Shown: positions 36,353-46,669, counted from the stretch's first letter. The stretch: 64,000 bases of DNA from Rhizobium sp. CCGE531 (GCF_003627795.1 NZ_CP032685.1:682001-746000); one strand, 5' to 3'. The notes: a model not told the origin generated them from the letters alone. Translations and numbers: made by a program.

Positions 36353-36907
36353 TCAGAGCGTCACGAGGATGCCAGCCGCTTTGGCGGCCGTGATGAATGC
36401 CGATCGAACCTGCGGCGGCGACGCCCTGCCCGTGACGCCGTCAATGCAGGTCTGGAGCGCTTGTTCGAACGCCTCTCCGTAGTGCACCGGCCATTGTGTC
36501 GTCAGGCACTCCACGGCGCGCATGACGGAATCGACAACCTGAACTTCGCCATCATCGTCGAGGCTGATTTTGACCGGCTCGAACACAAGGTTTCGGAGAT
36601 TGTCGGAATTCTCGCCGGAGAAGTCCTGCCGATCCTGAACGGCAGGTCGTTCGGCCCCTGCGCATCTTCGCTTCAGGACCAGCTTGGTCAGCAACTTCAT
36701 GTCGCGAGCGATCTCACCTGACTTGGGCGCATCACCTTTGGCGGCTGTGCGTTCGAGATCGCTTGCGCTCGTGACTGGCCGACCCCGCGACATCGTCAAA
36801 TTATCTTCCGGGCGTACCGGAGGACCAGGGGTTTTAGAGGGATTCGAACGAACAAACCGTTCGCCGATATCGGGATCGGTGCCAAAATCCTTAGTATTCC
36901 GCCCCAT
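36353..36907 (-). CDS. DUF982 domain protein with long N-terminal extension
   Basis: A 184-residue protein whose last ~80 residues match DUF982, a small rhizobial family: [63 protein letters not shown]982 proteins are usually about 80-110 residues. The ~100-residue polar extension (SNPSKTPGPPVRPEDN) is unusual and has no recognised domain. ATG 36907 follows GGGGCATGTTGGC; an upstream in-frame TTG is less likely. Function of the family is unknown. Confidence 0.7.
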   Translation of the reverse strand: MGRNTKDFGTDPDIGERFVRSNPSKTPGPPVRPEDNLTMSRGRPVTSASDLERTAAKGDAPKSGEIARDMKLLTKLVLKRRCAGAERPAVQDRQDFSGENSDNLRNLVFEPVKISLDDDGEVQVVDSVMRAVECLTTQWPVHYGEAFEQALQTCIDGVTGRASPPQVRSAFITAAKAAGILVTL

Positions 36908-37245
36908 GCCAACATGCCCCAATTAGCGTCCTCAACCCCAGCCCACTACGGGCCTACGCAGCCGCAATACGTTGCATCGACAAAAGTATTACTATTTGTA
37001 ATCAGCAGTTTAACATGACCAAACTAGGGCTATGAAGCGAGTTTGACCAGTATCGCTACAACAAAAACCGCGAATACCAGCGACGGAACCGTTTTTGGCT
37101 TACTTTCTCATGTATAGCTATGGAAATTTTCGCCTAAAAGTTCCGCGGAAAGGAACACGAAAAACGAGCGGCGCACCGCGCGACATCATGCGCAGTCATA
37201 TTGCAAACGAACAGGATGCCGATTTTCCACAAGAGAAATTGAAGG
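36908..37245. other. intergenic region, nothing supported
   Basis: About 340 bases between the DUF982 gene and the terminator of the XRE gene. No gene, RNA motif or repeat can be supported here. Confidence 0.5.
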
Positions 37246-37263
37246 GGCGCACCGAAGTGCGCC
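37246..37263 (-). terminator. terminator of the XRE-type gene
   Basis: On the minus strand GGCGCAC, loop TTCG, GTGCGCC, then CCTTCAATTTC, beginning seven bases after the stop of the HTH gene. Confidence 0.65.
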
Positions 37264-37269
37264 GCTTGT

Positions 37270-37515
37270 TCAGACGATGAAAAAAGTCGAGGGTGGTATC
37301 TGCAATGCGGTGGCAATGCGGCGCAGTTTCGCCGGATCGGCCTCTGCACCGGCCTCGATTTCAATGATTTCCTCACTGGTGAGACCACAGGTTTCAGACA
37401 GATCGTCAATCGTATAACCGATGGCTTCACGCGCCTGCCGTACGGCAGCTGCGATTTCGCCATGGGGAACGGTAGAAGCCTTTGAACTATCGATATTATT
37501 CGGAGTAATGGACAT
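37270..37515 (-). CDS. small XRE-family HTH protein
   Basis: An 81-residue protein with a single Cro/CI-type helix-turn-helix: AVRQAREAIGYTIDDLSETC, GLTSEEIIEIEAGAEADPAKLRRIATAL. ATG 37515 follows GGAAGGAGAAATTTC; the frame upstream to 37587 lacks a ribosome site. It is probably a small DNA-binding regulator. No toxin partner is adjacent, so it is not an obvious antitoxin. Confidence 0.8.
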   Translation of the reverse strand: MSITPNNIDSSKASTVPHGEIAAAVRQAREAIGYTIDDLSETCGLTSEEIIEIEAGAEADPAKLRRIATALQIPPSTFFIV

Positions 37516-37828
37516 GAAATTTCTCCTTCCAAAGTCCGCCGGCCGATTCGTTGCCGGGTGAAGGCGGCTATTGCAGCCATGAGGCATATCGACCTAAACA
37601 GACGCGGCCGAACGCTGGGTCAATATAGGCATCAATGCGGCAAGGGCAAGCATGGAAGCGCATAGCTGCCCATCGCCTGGCTCTCGGCTCGTGTCGTATT
37701 TTAATATTGAGTGATATCGCCGCACGTCACGGTTACAAAATTGCCGCGCGCTGCTGCGGCCTATTTTCGCGATCGTTCCCTCCCACGAGATCCGATAGAC
37801 GGCGCAACGCCATCCACGCCGGCGAAGG

Positions 37829-38362
37829 TTACTTCTTGCTTCTTGCCTTGCATATCTTTCGCTCGGCCGCGAGCAAGAGGCCCTTGAGCTCCGGTTCGCG
37901 CACACGATTGGCGGCCTCGATGAAGGAGACCCATTCGACGCGACGCTGGCCTCGCTCCGGGAAATCCTGAAGCATCTGGTCTACTTCCAGCAGATGCAGT
38001 TCGACGATACAGGGAACGCGATTGCCGTCGGCAAGCTGCTTCAGATAGGTGAAGTAGCCGAAAGGCTTCTTCTTCACCTTTCCGCGCACGCCGGCCTCCT
38101 CATAGGCTTCTATGGCTGCGACCTCATGCGGCTTCTTGCCCCTGATCGGCCAGCCCTTGGGAACGACCCAGCGCCCGCTTTCCCGGCTGGTGACGACGAG
38201 CATCTCGGCATCGTCGCGTTCGGCTTCTTTCCTGTAGCAGATCGCGGCATATTGTTCGTAGACGCGGCCGTGAAGCATCGCGTCCGCATGGGAAGCAAGT
38301 TCGGACAGGAAACTCTCCGAACGCCTCAAGGCCTTATGCTGCGCTGATATTGAAGACGCCAT
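37829..38362 (-). CDS. NUDIX hydrolase
   Basis: A 177-residue protein with a Nudix box spanning GKKPHEVAAIEAYEEAGV (Gx5Ex7(R/A)xxEExG, with the usual Arg replaced by Ala), preceded by RWVVPKGWPIRG. It resembles the diphosphoinositol-polyphosphate/diadenosine-polyphosphate type common in rhizobia. It should cleave a nucleoside- or inositol-diphosphate-linked substrate in the cytoplasm; substrate unknown. No strong ribosome-binding site is visible before the ATG. The 313 bases between this gene and the XRE gene hold nothing I can support. Confidence 0.85.
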   Translation of the reverse strand: MASSISAQHKALRRSESFLSELASHADAMLHGRVYEQYAAICYRKEAERDDAEMLVVTSRESGRWVVPKGWPIRGKKPHEVAAIEAYEEAGVRGKVKKKPFGYFTYLKQLADGNRVPCIVELHLLEVDQMLQDFPERGQRRVEWVSFIEAANRVREPELKGLLLAAERKICKARSKK

Positions 38363-38610
38363 GCACGGTTACCCGCGACAAGGTCGATGGAGGCAAATCC
38401 ACCCAAAAACCGGCTGGCGTGCGCTCACAAAATTCGTCTGCGACACGCTGCCCTCCAATCCTGCGGCTCTGCCGAAATTCACAACTGTCAGTACGATGCT
38501 GTGAGCCGTTGCAGTGACAGTTTTATGAAGCCTGCTGTTGATGAGGACAGTTGCATGGGTTGTCGCGGTCGATACACGAAACTGTGACCGCCCCGGCTGC
38601 CGAAACTGAA

Positions 38611-38633
38611 AACGGCCCCGCGGAGGGGCCGTT
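38611..38633 (-). terminator. dctA terminator
   Basis: AACGGCCCC and GGGGCCGTT pair around a five-base loop, and the minus strand continues TTTTC. It lies 26 bases after the dctA stop. Confidence 0.85.
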
Positions 38634-38659
38634 TCGCACTTGGGAGGATGAAGCGAAGC

Positions 38660-39988
38660 CTACTCGGCCGCCTGCAACGCGGGCACTTCGATCTCCTCGC
38701 TCAACTGTCCCGCCATGGCCGCGGCAAACTTCGTCTGATCGAGCTCGTTCTCCCAGCGGGCAACGACGACCGTGGCAACCGCGTTGCCGACGAAATTGGT
38801 CAGGGCGCGGCATTCCGACATGAAGCGGTCGATACCAAGGATCAGCGCCATGCCGGCGATCGGAACCGAAGGTACGACGGCAAGTGTGGCGGCGAGCGTG
38901 ATGAAGCCTGCGCCGGTAATGCCGGCCGCGCCCTTGGAGCTCAGCATCGCCACCAGTAGAAGCAGAATCTGGTCACCAAGCGCCAGCGGCGTGTCGGTCG
39001 CCTGTGCAATGAAGAGCGCCGCCAGCGTCATGTAGATGTTGGTGCCGTCGAGGTTGAAGGAATAACCCGTCGGAATGACGAGGCCGACGACGGAGCGCTT
39101 GCAGCCCGCGCGCTCCATCTTGTTCATCAGGCCCGGCAATGCCGCTTCCGAGGAAGACGTACCAAGCACCAGCAGCAGCTCTTCCTTGATATAGCGGATC
39201 AGCGCCAGGATCGAGAACCCGTTGTAGCGGGCAACCGCGCCGAGCACCACGAGCACGAAAAAGATCGACGTCAGATAGAAGGTACCGATCAGGAATGCCA
39301 GGTTGGCGATCGTGCCGATGCCGTATTTGCCGATGGTGAAGGCCATGGCGCCGAAGGCACCGATGGGAGCGAACTTCATCAGCAGGGCAACCATGCGGAA
39401 GATCGGCGTGGTCAGCGCCTGCAGGAAGTCGGTAACCGGGCGGCCGCGTTCGCCGGCGGCACCGAGCGCGATACCGAAGACCACCGAGAAGAACAGTACC
39501 TGGAGAATATCGCCCTTGGCGAAGGCACCGACGATCGTGTCCGGAATGATGTTCATGAGGAAGCCGACGACGGTCGCATCATGCGCCTGCGCCGCATAAT
39601 TGGTGACGGCCTTCGTATCCAGCGTTGCCGGATTGATATGCATACCGGCACCCGGCTGCACGACATTAGCGACGATGAGACCGACAATGAGCGCTAGGGT
39701 CGAGAAGGTCAGGAAGTAGATGAACGACTTGCCGACGACGCGACCGAACTTCTTGAGATCCGACATGCCGGCGATGCCTGTCGTGACGGTCAGGAAGATG
39801 ACCGGCGCAATGACCATGCGCACCAGCTTGATGAAGGCATCGCCGAGCGGTTGGAGCGACGCACCGAACTGAGGGTAGTAGTGGCCGAGCAGGATGCCGG
39901 CGGCAATGGCGGTCAGAACCTGCACATAGAGATGCCGGTAAAAGGGAAGTTTGCCGCGCGTTTCGGCGGCAGCGATGGGAGCAATCAT
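38660..39988 (-). CDS. dctA: C4-dicarboxylate:cation symporter DctA
   Basis: A 442-residue transporter of the DAACS family with the expected helices and signatures: [21 protein letters not shown], the Ser-rich re-entrant loop [35 protein letters not shown] and [16 protein letters not shown]. It imports succinate, fumarate and malate; in nodulating rhizobia it feeds bacteroids. ATG 39988 follows GGAGGACATC. The divergent dctBD genes, a -24/-12 promoter and an upstream DctD palindrome show sigma-54 control. Confidence 0.96.
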   Translation of the reverse strand: MIAPIAAAETRGKLPFYRHLYVQVLTAIAAGILLGHYYPQFGASLQPLGDAFIKLVRMVIAPVIFLTVTTGIAGMSDLKKFGRVVGKSFIYFLTFSTLALIVGLIVANVVQPGAGMHINPATLDTKAVTNYAAQAHDATVVGFLMNIIPDTIVGAFAKGDILQVLFFSVVFGIALGAAGERGRPVTDFLQALTTPIFRMVALLMKFAPIGAFGAMAFTIGKYGIGTIANLAFLIGTFYLTSIFFVLVVLGAVARYNGFSILALIRYIKEELLLVLGTSSSEAALPGLMNKMERAGCKRSVVGLVIPTGYSFNLDGTNIYMTLAALFIAQATDTPLALGDQILLLLVAMLSSKGAAGITGAGFITLAATLAVVPSVPIAGMALILGIDRFMSECRALTNFVGNAVATVVVARWENELDQTKFAAAMAGQLSEEIEVPALQAAE

Positions 39989-40073
39989 GATGTCCTCCGT
40001 TAAGCCCAACCGATCTCTCGGCCCTCCGGGCGACGACTAGAATTCAACAGCCTCCGACTGTTCCGCTTAGCTT

Positions 40074-40089
40074 TGCAACGAGCGTGCCA
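40074..40089 (-). promoter_or_regulatory. sigma-54 promoter of dctA
   Basis: The minus strand reads TGGCACGCTCGTTGCA, an exact -24 (TGGCAC) / -12 (TTGCA) pair with five bases between. It would start transcription near 40063 and give a leader of about 75 nt before dctA. Confidence 0.93.
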
Positions 40090-40162
40090 ATTGAGGGACA
40101 AGGCTTTAACCATTTGATTTTATGATGTTTTGAAATTCGGCGAGAGACCGCGCCTCGCAGCA

Positions 40163-40180
40163 TGTGCGGCAATCCGCACA
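40163..40180 (-). promoter_or_regulatory. DctD upstream activator site
   Basis: TGTGCGGCAATCCGCACA is a palindrome (seven-base arms) about 100-117 bases upstream of the predicted dctA start, the usual distance of the enhancer for DctD. Only one clear copy is visible; rhizobial dctA promoters often have two. It overlaps the earliest ATG (40162) of the dctB frame and so argues for a later dctB start. Confidence 0.75.
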
Positions 40181-40206
40181 GATTGAATTGCGATCAGCGC
40201 GAAAAC

Positions 40207-42084
40207 ATGCACAATATGGCGATGCTACAGCGCGCCGCCATGGAACGACTTTTGACGCCGGAGCAACTAAGCCGGCGCTCCCGCCGGGTTTGGTTTGCTT
40301 TCGCGTTCCTATGCGCCGCCATCATTGGTGCCGCCCTTTATGGCGCAAGCTTCTACGGCCGCGTCTCCGCGATCGAGACACTGCAGAGGCAGGCGCACAC
40401 GGACGCCAATCTCAAAGTCGCACTTTTGCGGGCGGTCCTCGAGCGGCCGCGCGCCTTGCCGCTCTTGCTGGCGGACGATCAGCAGGTGCGTGAGGCTCTC
40501 ACGGGACGGCGGATCGACGACATCGTTGCCTTGGACCGCAAACTCGAGAACCTCGTTTCCGGCACCAGCGCTTCGGTCCTCTATGTCATTGGCAAGGACG
40601 GGGTCACGATGGCCTCCAGCAATTGGCGGGAGCCGCTGAGCTTTGTTGGCAACGACTATTCTTTCCGCGACTACTTCAGCAAGGCCATGGAGGCGGGAAC
40701 CGCCGAGCATTTTGCGCTTGGTACGATCAGCAATCGCCCCGGCCTCTATATTTCCCGCCGCGTCGGCGATGCCGGTTCGGCATTGGGCGTCGTCGTGGTG
40801 AAAATGGAGTTCGATCAGCTGGAAGCCGACTGGAGCGAGACCGGTCGTCCCGCTTATGTGACCGACGAACGCGGCGTCATCCTCATCACCAGCCTGCCTT
40901 CGTGGCGCTTCATGACGACGACACCGCTGGACCGAGAAGACGCGGCGGCCATCCGCAAGAGCCTGCAATTCGGCGCCGCTCCGCTCTCGCCGCTGCCGGT
41001 CAGCCGTCCGGAGACCGTAGGCCCGGATGCGACCATCGTTCGCGCCGTCCTGCCCGGCAGCAGCGCCGCCGAATATTTGCGGCTGACGACGGCAATCCCG
41101 TCGACGCCCTGGCAACTCGGCTATCTCATCCCGACAGATCAGGCCATTGCCTCCTCGATGCGCGAGACGCGTTTCTTAACCTTGACCGTGCTGCTGCCGA
41201 TCCTTGCCTTCGCCGCATTCCTGCTGCGCCGCCGCGATGTCTCCGTCATGCAGATCGCCGTCAGCAGGATCGCCCGCGAAGAACTGGAGCGCCGCGTTCT
41301 GGAACGAACCGAGGATCTCAGCCGCGCCCGCGATCGGCTGGAGGCGGAGATCGCCGACCACCGGGCGACGGAGGCCAAGCTGCAGGGCGTGCAGCAAGAT
41401 CTCGTGCAGGCCAACCGCCTCGCCATTTTGGGTCAGGTCGCAGCCGGCGTCGCCCACGAGATCAACCAGCCCGTCGCGACGATCCGCGCCTATGCCGAGA
41501 ATGCGCATATCTTCCTCGACAGGCAGCAGACGGAACCGGTCAAGGACAATCTGTCTGCGATTACGGCGCTGACGGAGCGCATCGGCACGATCACCGAAGA
41601 ACTCAAGGCTTTTGGCCGCAAGGGACGGACCGCGCCCGAGCCGGTGGACATCAGAAGCGCGATCGAAGGCGCCGTCGTCCTGCTCAGGAGCCGGTTTGCC
41701 GGCCGTCTCGACGCGCTGAAAATCGATCTGCCGCCGACAGGCCTCCTCGTCGTCGGCACGCGCATCCGGCTGGAACAGGTGCTGATCAATCTTTTCCAGA
41801 ATGCTCTGGAAGCTCTGGAAGGCCGCGAGCAGGCCAAGGTCGAGGTTTCGGTGCTTGAGACGTCCGACGATGTCGAAGTCGTCGTCTCGGATAACGGGCC
41901 GGGCATCCCCGCCGCAATCCTCGACCAGCTGTTTACGCCCTTCAATACATCCAAGGAAAAGGGTCTCGGCCTCGGCCTCGTCATTTCCAAGGACATCGTC
42001 GTTGACTATGGCGGCCGGATCGATGTCGAGAGCAACGGCAGCGGCACCTGCTTCACCATCCATTTGCGCAAGGCCACAGCATGA
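40207..42084 (+). CDS. dctB: C4-dicarboxylate sensor kinase DctB
   Basis: About 625 residues with a transmembrane helix near 30-50 ([20 protein letters not shown]), a periplasmic double-PAS sensor (about 55-315; [33 protein letters not shown]) and a second helix ([19 protein letters not shown]). A coiled linker, phosphoacceptor [19 protein letters not shown], and ATPase boxes [18 protein letters not shown] and GLGLGLVIS follow. It senses dicarboxylates and phosphorylates DctD. The start is uncertain: ATGs at 40207, 40216, 40222 and 40240 are in frame with weak ribosome sites. It overlaps dctD by four bases. Confidence 0.93.
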   Translation: MHNMAMLQRAAMERLLTPEQLSRRSRRVWFAFAFLCAAIIGAALYGASFYGRVSAIETLQRQAHTDANLKVALLRAVLERPRALPLLLADDQQVREALTGRRIDDIVALDRKLENLVSGTSASVLYVIGKDGVTMASSNWREPLSFVGNDYSFRDYFSKAMEAGTAEHFALGTISNRPGLYISRRVGDAGSALGVVVVKMEFDQLEADWSETGRPAYVTDERGVILITSLPSWRFMTTTPLDREDAAAIRKSLQFGAAPLSPLPVSRPETVGPDATIVRAVLPGSSAAEYLRLTTAIPSTPWQLGYLIPTDQAIASSMRETRFLTLTVLLPILAFAAFLLRRRDVSVMQIAVSRIAREELERRVLERTEDLSRARDRLEAEIADHRATEAKLQGVQQDLVQANRLAILGQVAAGVAHEINQPVATIRAYAENAHIFLDRQQTEPVKDNLSAITALTERIGTITEELKAFGRKGRTAPEPVDIRSAIEGAVVLLRSRFAGRLDALKIDLPPTGLLVVGTRIRLEQVLINLFQNALEALEGREQAKVEVSVLETSDDVEVVVSDNGPGIPAAILDQLFTPFNTSKEKGLGLGLVISKDIVVDYGGRIDVESNGSGTCFTIHLRKATA

Positions 42085-43433
42085 ACGACCATTCCCCCGT
42101 CTTCCTCATCGATGACGACAAGGATCTGTTGAGGGCGACGAAGCAGACCCTTGAACTTGCTGGCTTTATCGTCTCCGCCTTCCCCGCCGCGATCGAAGCG
42201 CTCAATGCCCTGGATGCCGGTTTTGCCGGTGTCGTCGTCTCCGATATCCGCATGCCTCAGATGGATGGCCAGCAGCTCTTTGCCCGCATCAAAGGGCTCG
42301 ACGCCGATCTGCCTGTTATCCTGATGACGGGTCATGGCGATATACCGATGGCGGTGCAGGCAATCCAGGATGGCGCCTATGATTTCATCGCCAAGCCTTT
42401 CGCGACGGATCGATTGGTGCAGAGCGTGCGGCGCGCTGCCGAGAAACGACGGCTCGTTCTGGAGAACCGCACGCTGCGGCAGGCGGCGGAGCAGGCCCAG
42501 GGCGATCTGCCGCTGATCGGCCAGACCCCGGCGATCGAGCGCCTGCGCCACACGCTGCGGCAGATCGCCGATACGGATGTCGACGTGCTGGTGACGGGTG
42601 AGACCGGTAGCGGCAAGGAAGTGGTCGCAAGCCTGCTGCATCGCTGGAGCCGCCGCGCCAAGGGTAATTTCGTTGCGCTGAATTGCGGCGCCCTGCCCGA
42701 AACCGTGATCGAAAGCGAACTCTTCGGCCACGAGCCGGGCGCCTTCACCGGCGCGCAGAAAAAGCGCATCGGCCGCATCGAGCATTCGAGCGGGGGTACG
42801 CTTTTCCTCGACGAGATCGAAAGCATGCCGCCGGCCATCCAGGTGCAGATGTTGCGCGTGCTGGAAATGCGAGAGGTGTCGCCGCTCGGAACCAACGAAG
42901 TCCGCCCGGTCGATCTGCGTGTCGTGGCGGCGGCAAAGGTCGATCTCAGCGACCCGGGTCAGCGCGGCGATTTTCGCGAAGACCTCTATTATCGTCTCAA
43001 TGTCGTCACGCTTTCCATTCCGCCGCTGCGGGAACGGCGCGACGACATACCCCTGCTCTTCGGTTATTTCGCCGAACGCGCCGCCAGCCGCTTCAAGCGC
43101 GAGATGCCGGCCATTACGACCACCGTGCGCCGCCATCTACAGCAGCACGACTGGCCGGGCAATGTTCGCGAACTCTCGCATTTTGCCGAACGCTTCGTGC
43201 TTGGGCTTGAGGCGACCGTCCTGCCGAAATCCGTCGACGCGCCGATGGTCGAGGCAGGGCTTTCATTGCCTGCCCGCGTCGAGCGCTACGAGGCAGAACT
43301 CATCCGCGAGACCCTGCAGCAAAACAACGGTGACGTGCGCAAGACGATAGAGGCGCTGGGTATTCCGAGGAAGACTTTCTACGACAAGCTTCAGCGCCAC
43401 GGCATCGTCAGGGGCGATTTCGCCGACCTCTAG
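42081..43433 (+). CDS. dctD: sigma-54-dependent response regulator DctD
   Basis: A 450-residue NtrC-type activator with a receiver domain (IDDD at about 10-13, phosphoacceptor Asp55 in [13 protein letters not shown]) and an AAA+ domain with Walker [22 protein letters not shown] (the sigma-54-contacting loop) and [12 protein letters not shown] Fis-type C-terminal HTH has [30 protein letters not shown]. Phosphorylated by DctB, it binds the palindrome upstream of dctA and opens the sigma-54 promoter. Its stop overlaps the stop of the convergent gene by four bases. Confidence 0.96.
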   Translation: MNDHSPVFLIDDDKDLLRATKQTLELAGFIVSAFPAAIEALNALDAGFAGVVVSDIRMPQMDGQQLFARIKGLDADLPVILMTGHGDIPMAVQAIQDGAYDFIAKPFATDRLVQSVRRAAEKRRLVLENRTLRQAAEQAQGDLPLIGQTPAIERLRHTLRQIADTDVDVLVTGETGSGKEVVASLLHRWSRRAKGNFVALNCGALPETVIESELFGHEPGAFTGAQKKRIGRIEHSSGGTLFLDEIESMPPAIQVQMLRVLEMREVSPLGTNEVRPVDLRVVAAAKVDLSDPGQRGDFREDLYYRLNVVTLSIPPLRERRDDIPLLFGYFAERAASRFKREMPAITTTVRRHLQQHDWPGNVRELSHFAERFVLGLEATVLPKSVDAPMVEAGLSLPARVERYEAELIRETLQQNNGDVRKTIEALGIPRKTFYDKLQRHGIVRGDFADL

Positions 43434-45037
43434 GCGCTTGCAAGTCTTACGGCAGGCATGGAAGCATGTCGTGCCGCAATCTCCGCCGTCCGATCGAGCA
43501 CCAGCATGGCCTGATCGATAACGCTTGCAAGCGCCTCCGCGCTCTCACAAGCCCGCACGACCAAGGGCGCGCTCAGGCAAATGCGAAGGGCGCTGGCCGG
43601 CATCTCGCCGAAATCGGCGCAGCGAACGGGCTGGCCAATGCGCACGGCGGCGAACCCATCTTCCTCGATGGCTAGCTCCTTGTAGACCGCCGCGGTCTCG
43701 GCCGCGTTTAAGACATCTGCATTGCCCGCGTCGCGCAGATAGAACGAAAAGATCGAAGGGATTTCATCCCAGTGGCGGACCGATGGCACGCCCCATAGGC
43801 AGCGCCGATCAAGGGGACGGCTTTCTAGCAGCGCAAAGGCAGGGTCGTTGGCAAGCCTGGCGGTCATTGCTTCGGCGAAGGTAGAGAGAACGGCAATGAC
43901 CTGCTCTTCCGGAAGAGCGACGAAGGATTGGAGCTCGAACAAAGCCGCCTTCCAGCGCAGCAGCAGGCCGAAATTGGCGCGCTCGGATAGCGTTTCACGC
44001 GCAGCCCAACCCTTTGGCCATTCGGCCTTGCCGCAATAGTCGGCCAGAGCCGCCGGCAGGTGGCGATGCTTGAACCGCTCCGACATTTGTGGCGGGCATA
44101 GGAGCGCGCCGCTGAAAATCGGTCCGGCAAGGAATTTCGAACCCGTGAGTGCCACCATGAAGCCATGCGCGAGGTAGGCGCGGATCGTCGCCGCCGCCAG
44201 GCGGAACTGGCACGCATCGATCATGATGTCGAGCGCGTCGCCGAAACGCGCCTTGAGGCGCAACACCGTTTCCAGGCTCGGCGCGAGAAGGCTGGTCTTC
44301 GACACGTCGGTCACGACCAGCAGGCATCTCAGGCCCGCAACCCTGCCGAGCTCGATCAGGCCCCGCAACTCTTCCTCGACCTCGCTGTCGGCACGAAGGG
44401 AACCGTCCTTGTTGCGGACGGCGATGGTCGCGTTGCGTGTCGCGTCGCCGGGCCGCAGCTCCTCGCCCTTGGCAACCGCGCGGTCGCTGCTGACGCGGCC
44501 CATGAAATGCCGGCCGGCCGAGGCGGTCATGACGCCGCTGCCCGTCTCGTTGCCCATCAGAGTGACAGTCATCAAGGCGCGGTCATCCTCGCGCGCCAGA
44601 AGCGAGGCAGCAAAGAGATGGATGTCCGTGCCCGAAGTTGCCAGGATCGCGTCGACATGCGGTTGTCCGGCGACCCGGTTGAGACCAAGCAGACGCAGCA
44701 GATCCAGGCGCACTCGTCCAATTTCACGCTCATAGATGGCTGCAGCCGAGCCGGTTTCCATTTCGCGGACCAGACCGGCGTAGTACGTGTCGACTTCGGC
44801 AAAGGCACTGGCGGAAATCGTCGACGCCGTGGAGGAACCGAAAGCAAGGTCGCCCGGACGAGGCGCCGGACCATAACCATACATATTGAGGCCGCTGGCC
44901 GCATCGCAATCCAGCCGCTCGTCACCGCCCGAAACCAGGCACTTTAAAAGCGCCTCTCTCCCCCCACTCGATTGCTGCGACGACACGCCCGCGATGACAT
45001 TGTTATCCAGGGCATTATCATCAGCAACTTGCTGCAT
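43430..45037 (-). CDS. PLP-dependent (fold type I) aminotransferase-like protein, function unknown
   Basis: About 535 residues. The pattern is that of fold-type I PLP enzymes: [17 protein letters not shown] (cofactor phosphate loop), [38 protein letters not shown] (Asp for the pyridine N) and [17 protein letters not shown], whose Lys is the likely Schiff-base residue. I cannot name the reaction; a class V-like transferase or lyase is possible. ATG 45037 follows GAGGA at ten bases. ATG 45061 and earlier starts are in frame without ribosome sites. No operon partner is visible. Confidence 0.7.
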   Translation of the reverse strand: MQQVADDNALDNNVIAGVSSQQSSGGREALLKCLVSGGDERLDCDAASGLNMYGYGPAPRPGDLAFGSSTASTISASAFAEVDTYYAGLVREMETGSAAAIYEREIGRVRLDLLRLLGLNRVAGQPHVDAILATSGTDIHLFAASLLAREDDRALMTVTLMGNETGSGVMTASAGRHFMGRVSSDRAVAKGEELRPGDATRNATIAVRNKDGSLRADSEVEEELRGLIELGRVAGLRCLLVVTDVSKTSLLAPSLETVLRLKARFGDALDIMIDACQFRLAAATIRAYLAHGFMVALTGSKFLAGPIFSGALLCPPQMSERFKHRHLPAALADYCGKAEWPKGWAARETLSERANFGLLLRWKAALFELQSFVALPEEQVIAVLSTFAEAMTARLANDPAFALLESRPLDRRCLWGVPSVRHWDEIPSIFSFYLRDAGNADVLNAAETAAVYKELAIEEDGFAAVRIGQPVRCADFGEMPASALRICLSAPLVVRACESAEALASVIDQAMLVLDRTAEIAARHASMPAVRLASA

Positions 45038-45196
45038 GGAGAAGCATTCCTCTTGCGTCATACGTAAAACGCATTGCAGGAGCGCCTTGCGTTCTATGCC
45101 GGGCGACACGCCTTCGGCAGCAGGACATTAGACCTGACAAGATGGAGCGAGGCTGACTTGGCCGCCTCGCTGTCGTCGCTGGTGAACCCAATAAAA

Positions 45197-45222
45197 AACC
45201 CGCGATCCGGAGACCGCGGGTT
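45197..45222 (-). terminator. yghU terminator
   Basis: The minus strand reads AACCCGCG, ten-base loop, CGCGGGTT, then TTTTATT, 27 bases after the yghU stop. Confidence 0.88.
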
Positions 45223-45249
45223 CGAAGAAATGAATAGCAAAACTGCCTG

Positions 45250-46125
45250 TCAGCTTGCAGGTTCGATCTTGTCCTGCGTCTTGGTCTCGAAGTCGCTGGC
45301 GTCGTGGCGCTCACGCAGCTGCTCGGACGGATCGCCCGACATGCGGTTGACCATGCGGCCGCGCTTGACGGCGGGACGCGCATAGACCTGCTCGGCCCAG
45401 CGCTGAACATTCTTGTAGTCCTGCACCTGCAGGAACTCGGCCGCGCCGTACTGCCAGCCCTTGGCGAGGCCGCCATACCACGGCCAGATGGCAATATCCG
45501 CGATCGTGTAGTCGCTGCCGGCGATATATTCGCTTTCAGCCAGGCGACGGTCGAGCACGTCGAGCTGGCGCTTTACTTCCATGGCGAAACGATCAATCGC
45601 ATATTCGATTTTCGTCGGCGCATAGGCAAAGAAATGGCCGAAACCGCCGCCGAGATAGGGGGCGCTGCCCATCTGCCAGAACAGCCAGGACAGGCATTCG
45701 GCGCGAGCCGGCTGCTCGGTCGGCAGGAAGGCACCGAACTTTTCGGCGAGATACATCAGGATCGATGACGATTCGAAGACGCGGACCGGTTTCGGGCCGC
45801 TGCGATCCAGCAAGGCCGGGATCTTCGAATTCGGATTGACGTCGACGAAACCGCTGCCGAACTGGTCGCCGTCGCCGATCTTGATCAACCACGCATCATA
45901 TTCCGCGCCGCTTTGGCCGAGCGCCAGCAGCTCTTCGAGCATGATGGTGACCTTCACGCCGTTCGGCGTTCCGAGCGAATAGAGCTGCAGGGGATGGCGC
46001 CCCACAGGCAGTTCCTTTTCGTGGGTCGACCCGGCGATCGGACGGTTGATATTGGCGAACTGGCCGCCATTGGCCTTATTCCAGGTCCAGACTTTCGGCG
46101 GCGTGTATTCGGCAGAACCGGTCAT
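45250..46125 (-). CDS. yghU: glutathione transferase / disulfide-bond oxidoreductase YghU type
   Basis: A 291-residue protein matching the YghU group of nu-class glutathione transferases. A long N-terminal arm (YTPPKVWTWNKANGGQFANINRP) comes first, then the thioredoxin fold (LQLYSLGTPNGVKVTIMLEE, NPNSKIPALLDR, VFESSSILMYLAEKFG) and the helical C-domain (SDYTIADIAIWPWYGGL). Family members bind two glutathiones and reduce disulfides or organic peroxides. ATG 46125 follows AGGAGGATGCCC. Cytoplasmic; monocistronic with its own terminator. Confidence 0.92.
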   Translation of the reverse strand: MTGSAEYTPPKVWTWNKANGGQFANINRPIAGSTHEKELPVGRHPLQLYSLGTPNGVKVTIMLEELLALGQSGAEYDAWLIKIGDGDQFGSGFVDVNPNSKIPALLDRSGPKPVRVFESSSILMYLAEKFGAFLPTEQPARAECLSWLFWQMGSAPYLGGGFGHFFAYAPTKIEYAIDRFAMEVKRQLDVLDRRLAESEYIAGSDYTIADIAIWPWYGGLAKGWQYGAAEFLQVQDYKNVQRWAEQVYARPAVKRGRMVNRMSGDPSEQLRERHDASDFETKTQDKIEPAS

Positions 46126-46344
46126 GGGCATCCTCCTGTTTCGGGGAATCACGTTGGGGGTTGGTCTTCGATGTAGCGCGCTACAGGCGTCGCACATAGT
46201 GACGGCCGTTCATTTTTGCGAGAGAAGGTCTTCGGTTTTCGAACAGGCCGGGACCGGAGATGGCGCAAACGGCAGTGACCGCATCCGACGGGCGCTGCAG
46301 GCCGGCGAAATGAGGCGGAAATCGGTTGAATAGTGCCTGAAACG

Positions 46345-46500
46345 AAAAAGCCTGCCGCGGGAGGAGGTGCGGCAGGCTTTTTACAAGAACCGAACAGCGG
46401 ACGGGAGGAGGAATGCCGCTGTTCCCGCAGTCGTCCCTGGGAGGAGGAGAAGGACGTCTGCAAAAACGAAGGGATGCGGGAGGAGATGCATCGCTTCGAT
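46345..46500 (-). ncRNA. array of four CTCCTCCC-loop hairpins (CcsR/cuckoo-type sRNAs)
   Basis: Read on the minus strand, four successive hairpins each expose the same anti-Shine-Dalgarno motif in the loop. H1 46498-46467: 11-bp stem with one mismatch, loop ATCTCCTCCC. H2 46461-46427: 10-bp stem with one mismatch, loop TTCTCCTCCTCCCAG. H3 46424-46392: perfect 9-bp stem GAACAGCGG, loop CATTCCTCCTCCCGT. H4 46382-46345: perfect 14-bp stem ending in TTTTT, loop ACCTCCTCCC, which is also the terminator. Stem sequences differ while the loop is conserved, which indicates selection on the loop. In Rhodobacter, CcsR1-4 (conserved CCUCCUCCC motif stress-induced RNAs) have this form and follow a DUF1127 gene, exactly as here. 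Confidence 0.82.
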
Positions 46501-46507
46501 AAGAAGG

Positions 46508-46513
46508 ATAATA
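46508..46513 (-). promoter_or_regulatory. candidate -10 box for the hairpin array
   Basis: The minus strand reads TATTAT here, placing a start near 46500, at the foot of the first hairpin. No convincing -35 is seen, so an alternative sigma factor or processing from the DUF1127 transcript is equally possible. Confidence 0.3.
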
Positions 46514-46642
46514 GCCAATTTTTGCTCACCTGATAGGCATTTCTTTGCAGGGCAGTTATGCGCTATGCGAAAAGCGGCGGGCTGAGTTGGTCCGCTCACG
46601 GCTGAGATCAAAGTGTGGAACGATACTTCCAGACAAAACGAA

Positions 46643-46669
46643 AGCGCCTGCTCGGGAAGAACAGGCGCT
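46643..46669 (-). terminator. terminator-like hairpin after the DUF1127 gene
   Basis: The minus strand reads AGCGCCTG, loop TTCTTCCCGAGC, CAGGCGCT, then TTCGTTTTG, 38 bases after the DUF1127 stop. It would allow partial read-through into the hairpin array. Confidence 0.65.

Noticed and set aside
36182..36721. 179-codon plus-strand frame overlapping the DUF982 gene
   Set aside because: It is the complement of a gene with recognisable DUF982 sequence and has no ribosome site.
37270..37515. Antitoxin of a toxin-antitoxin pair
   Set aside because: The small XRE protein has no adjacent toxin-like gene on the same strand.
40162..40206. dctB start at the first in-frame ATG
   Set aside because: That ATG lies in the palindromic DctD site and has no ribosome-binding site.
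46345..46500. CRISPR-like or tandem repeat reading of the GGGAGGAG copies
   Set aside because: The repeated unit is only about 8-10 bases, lies in loops, and the stems differ. Spacing and structure fit sRNA hairpins, not a CRISPR array.
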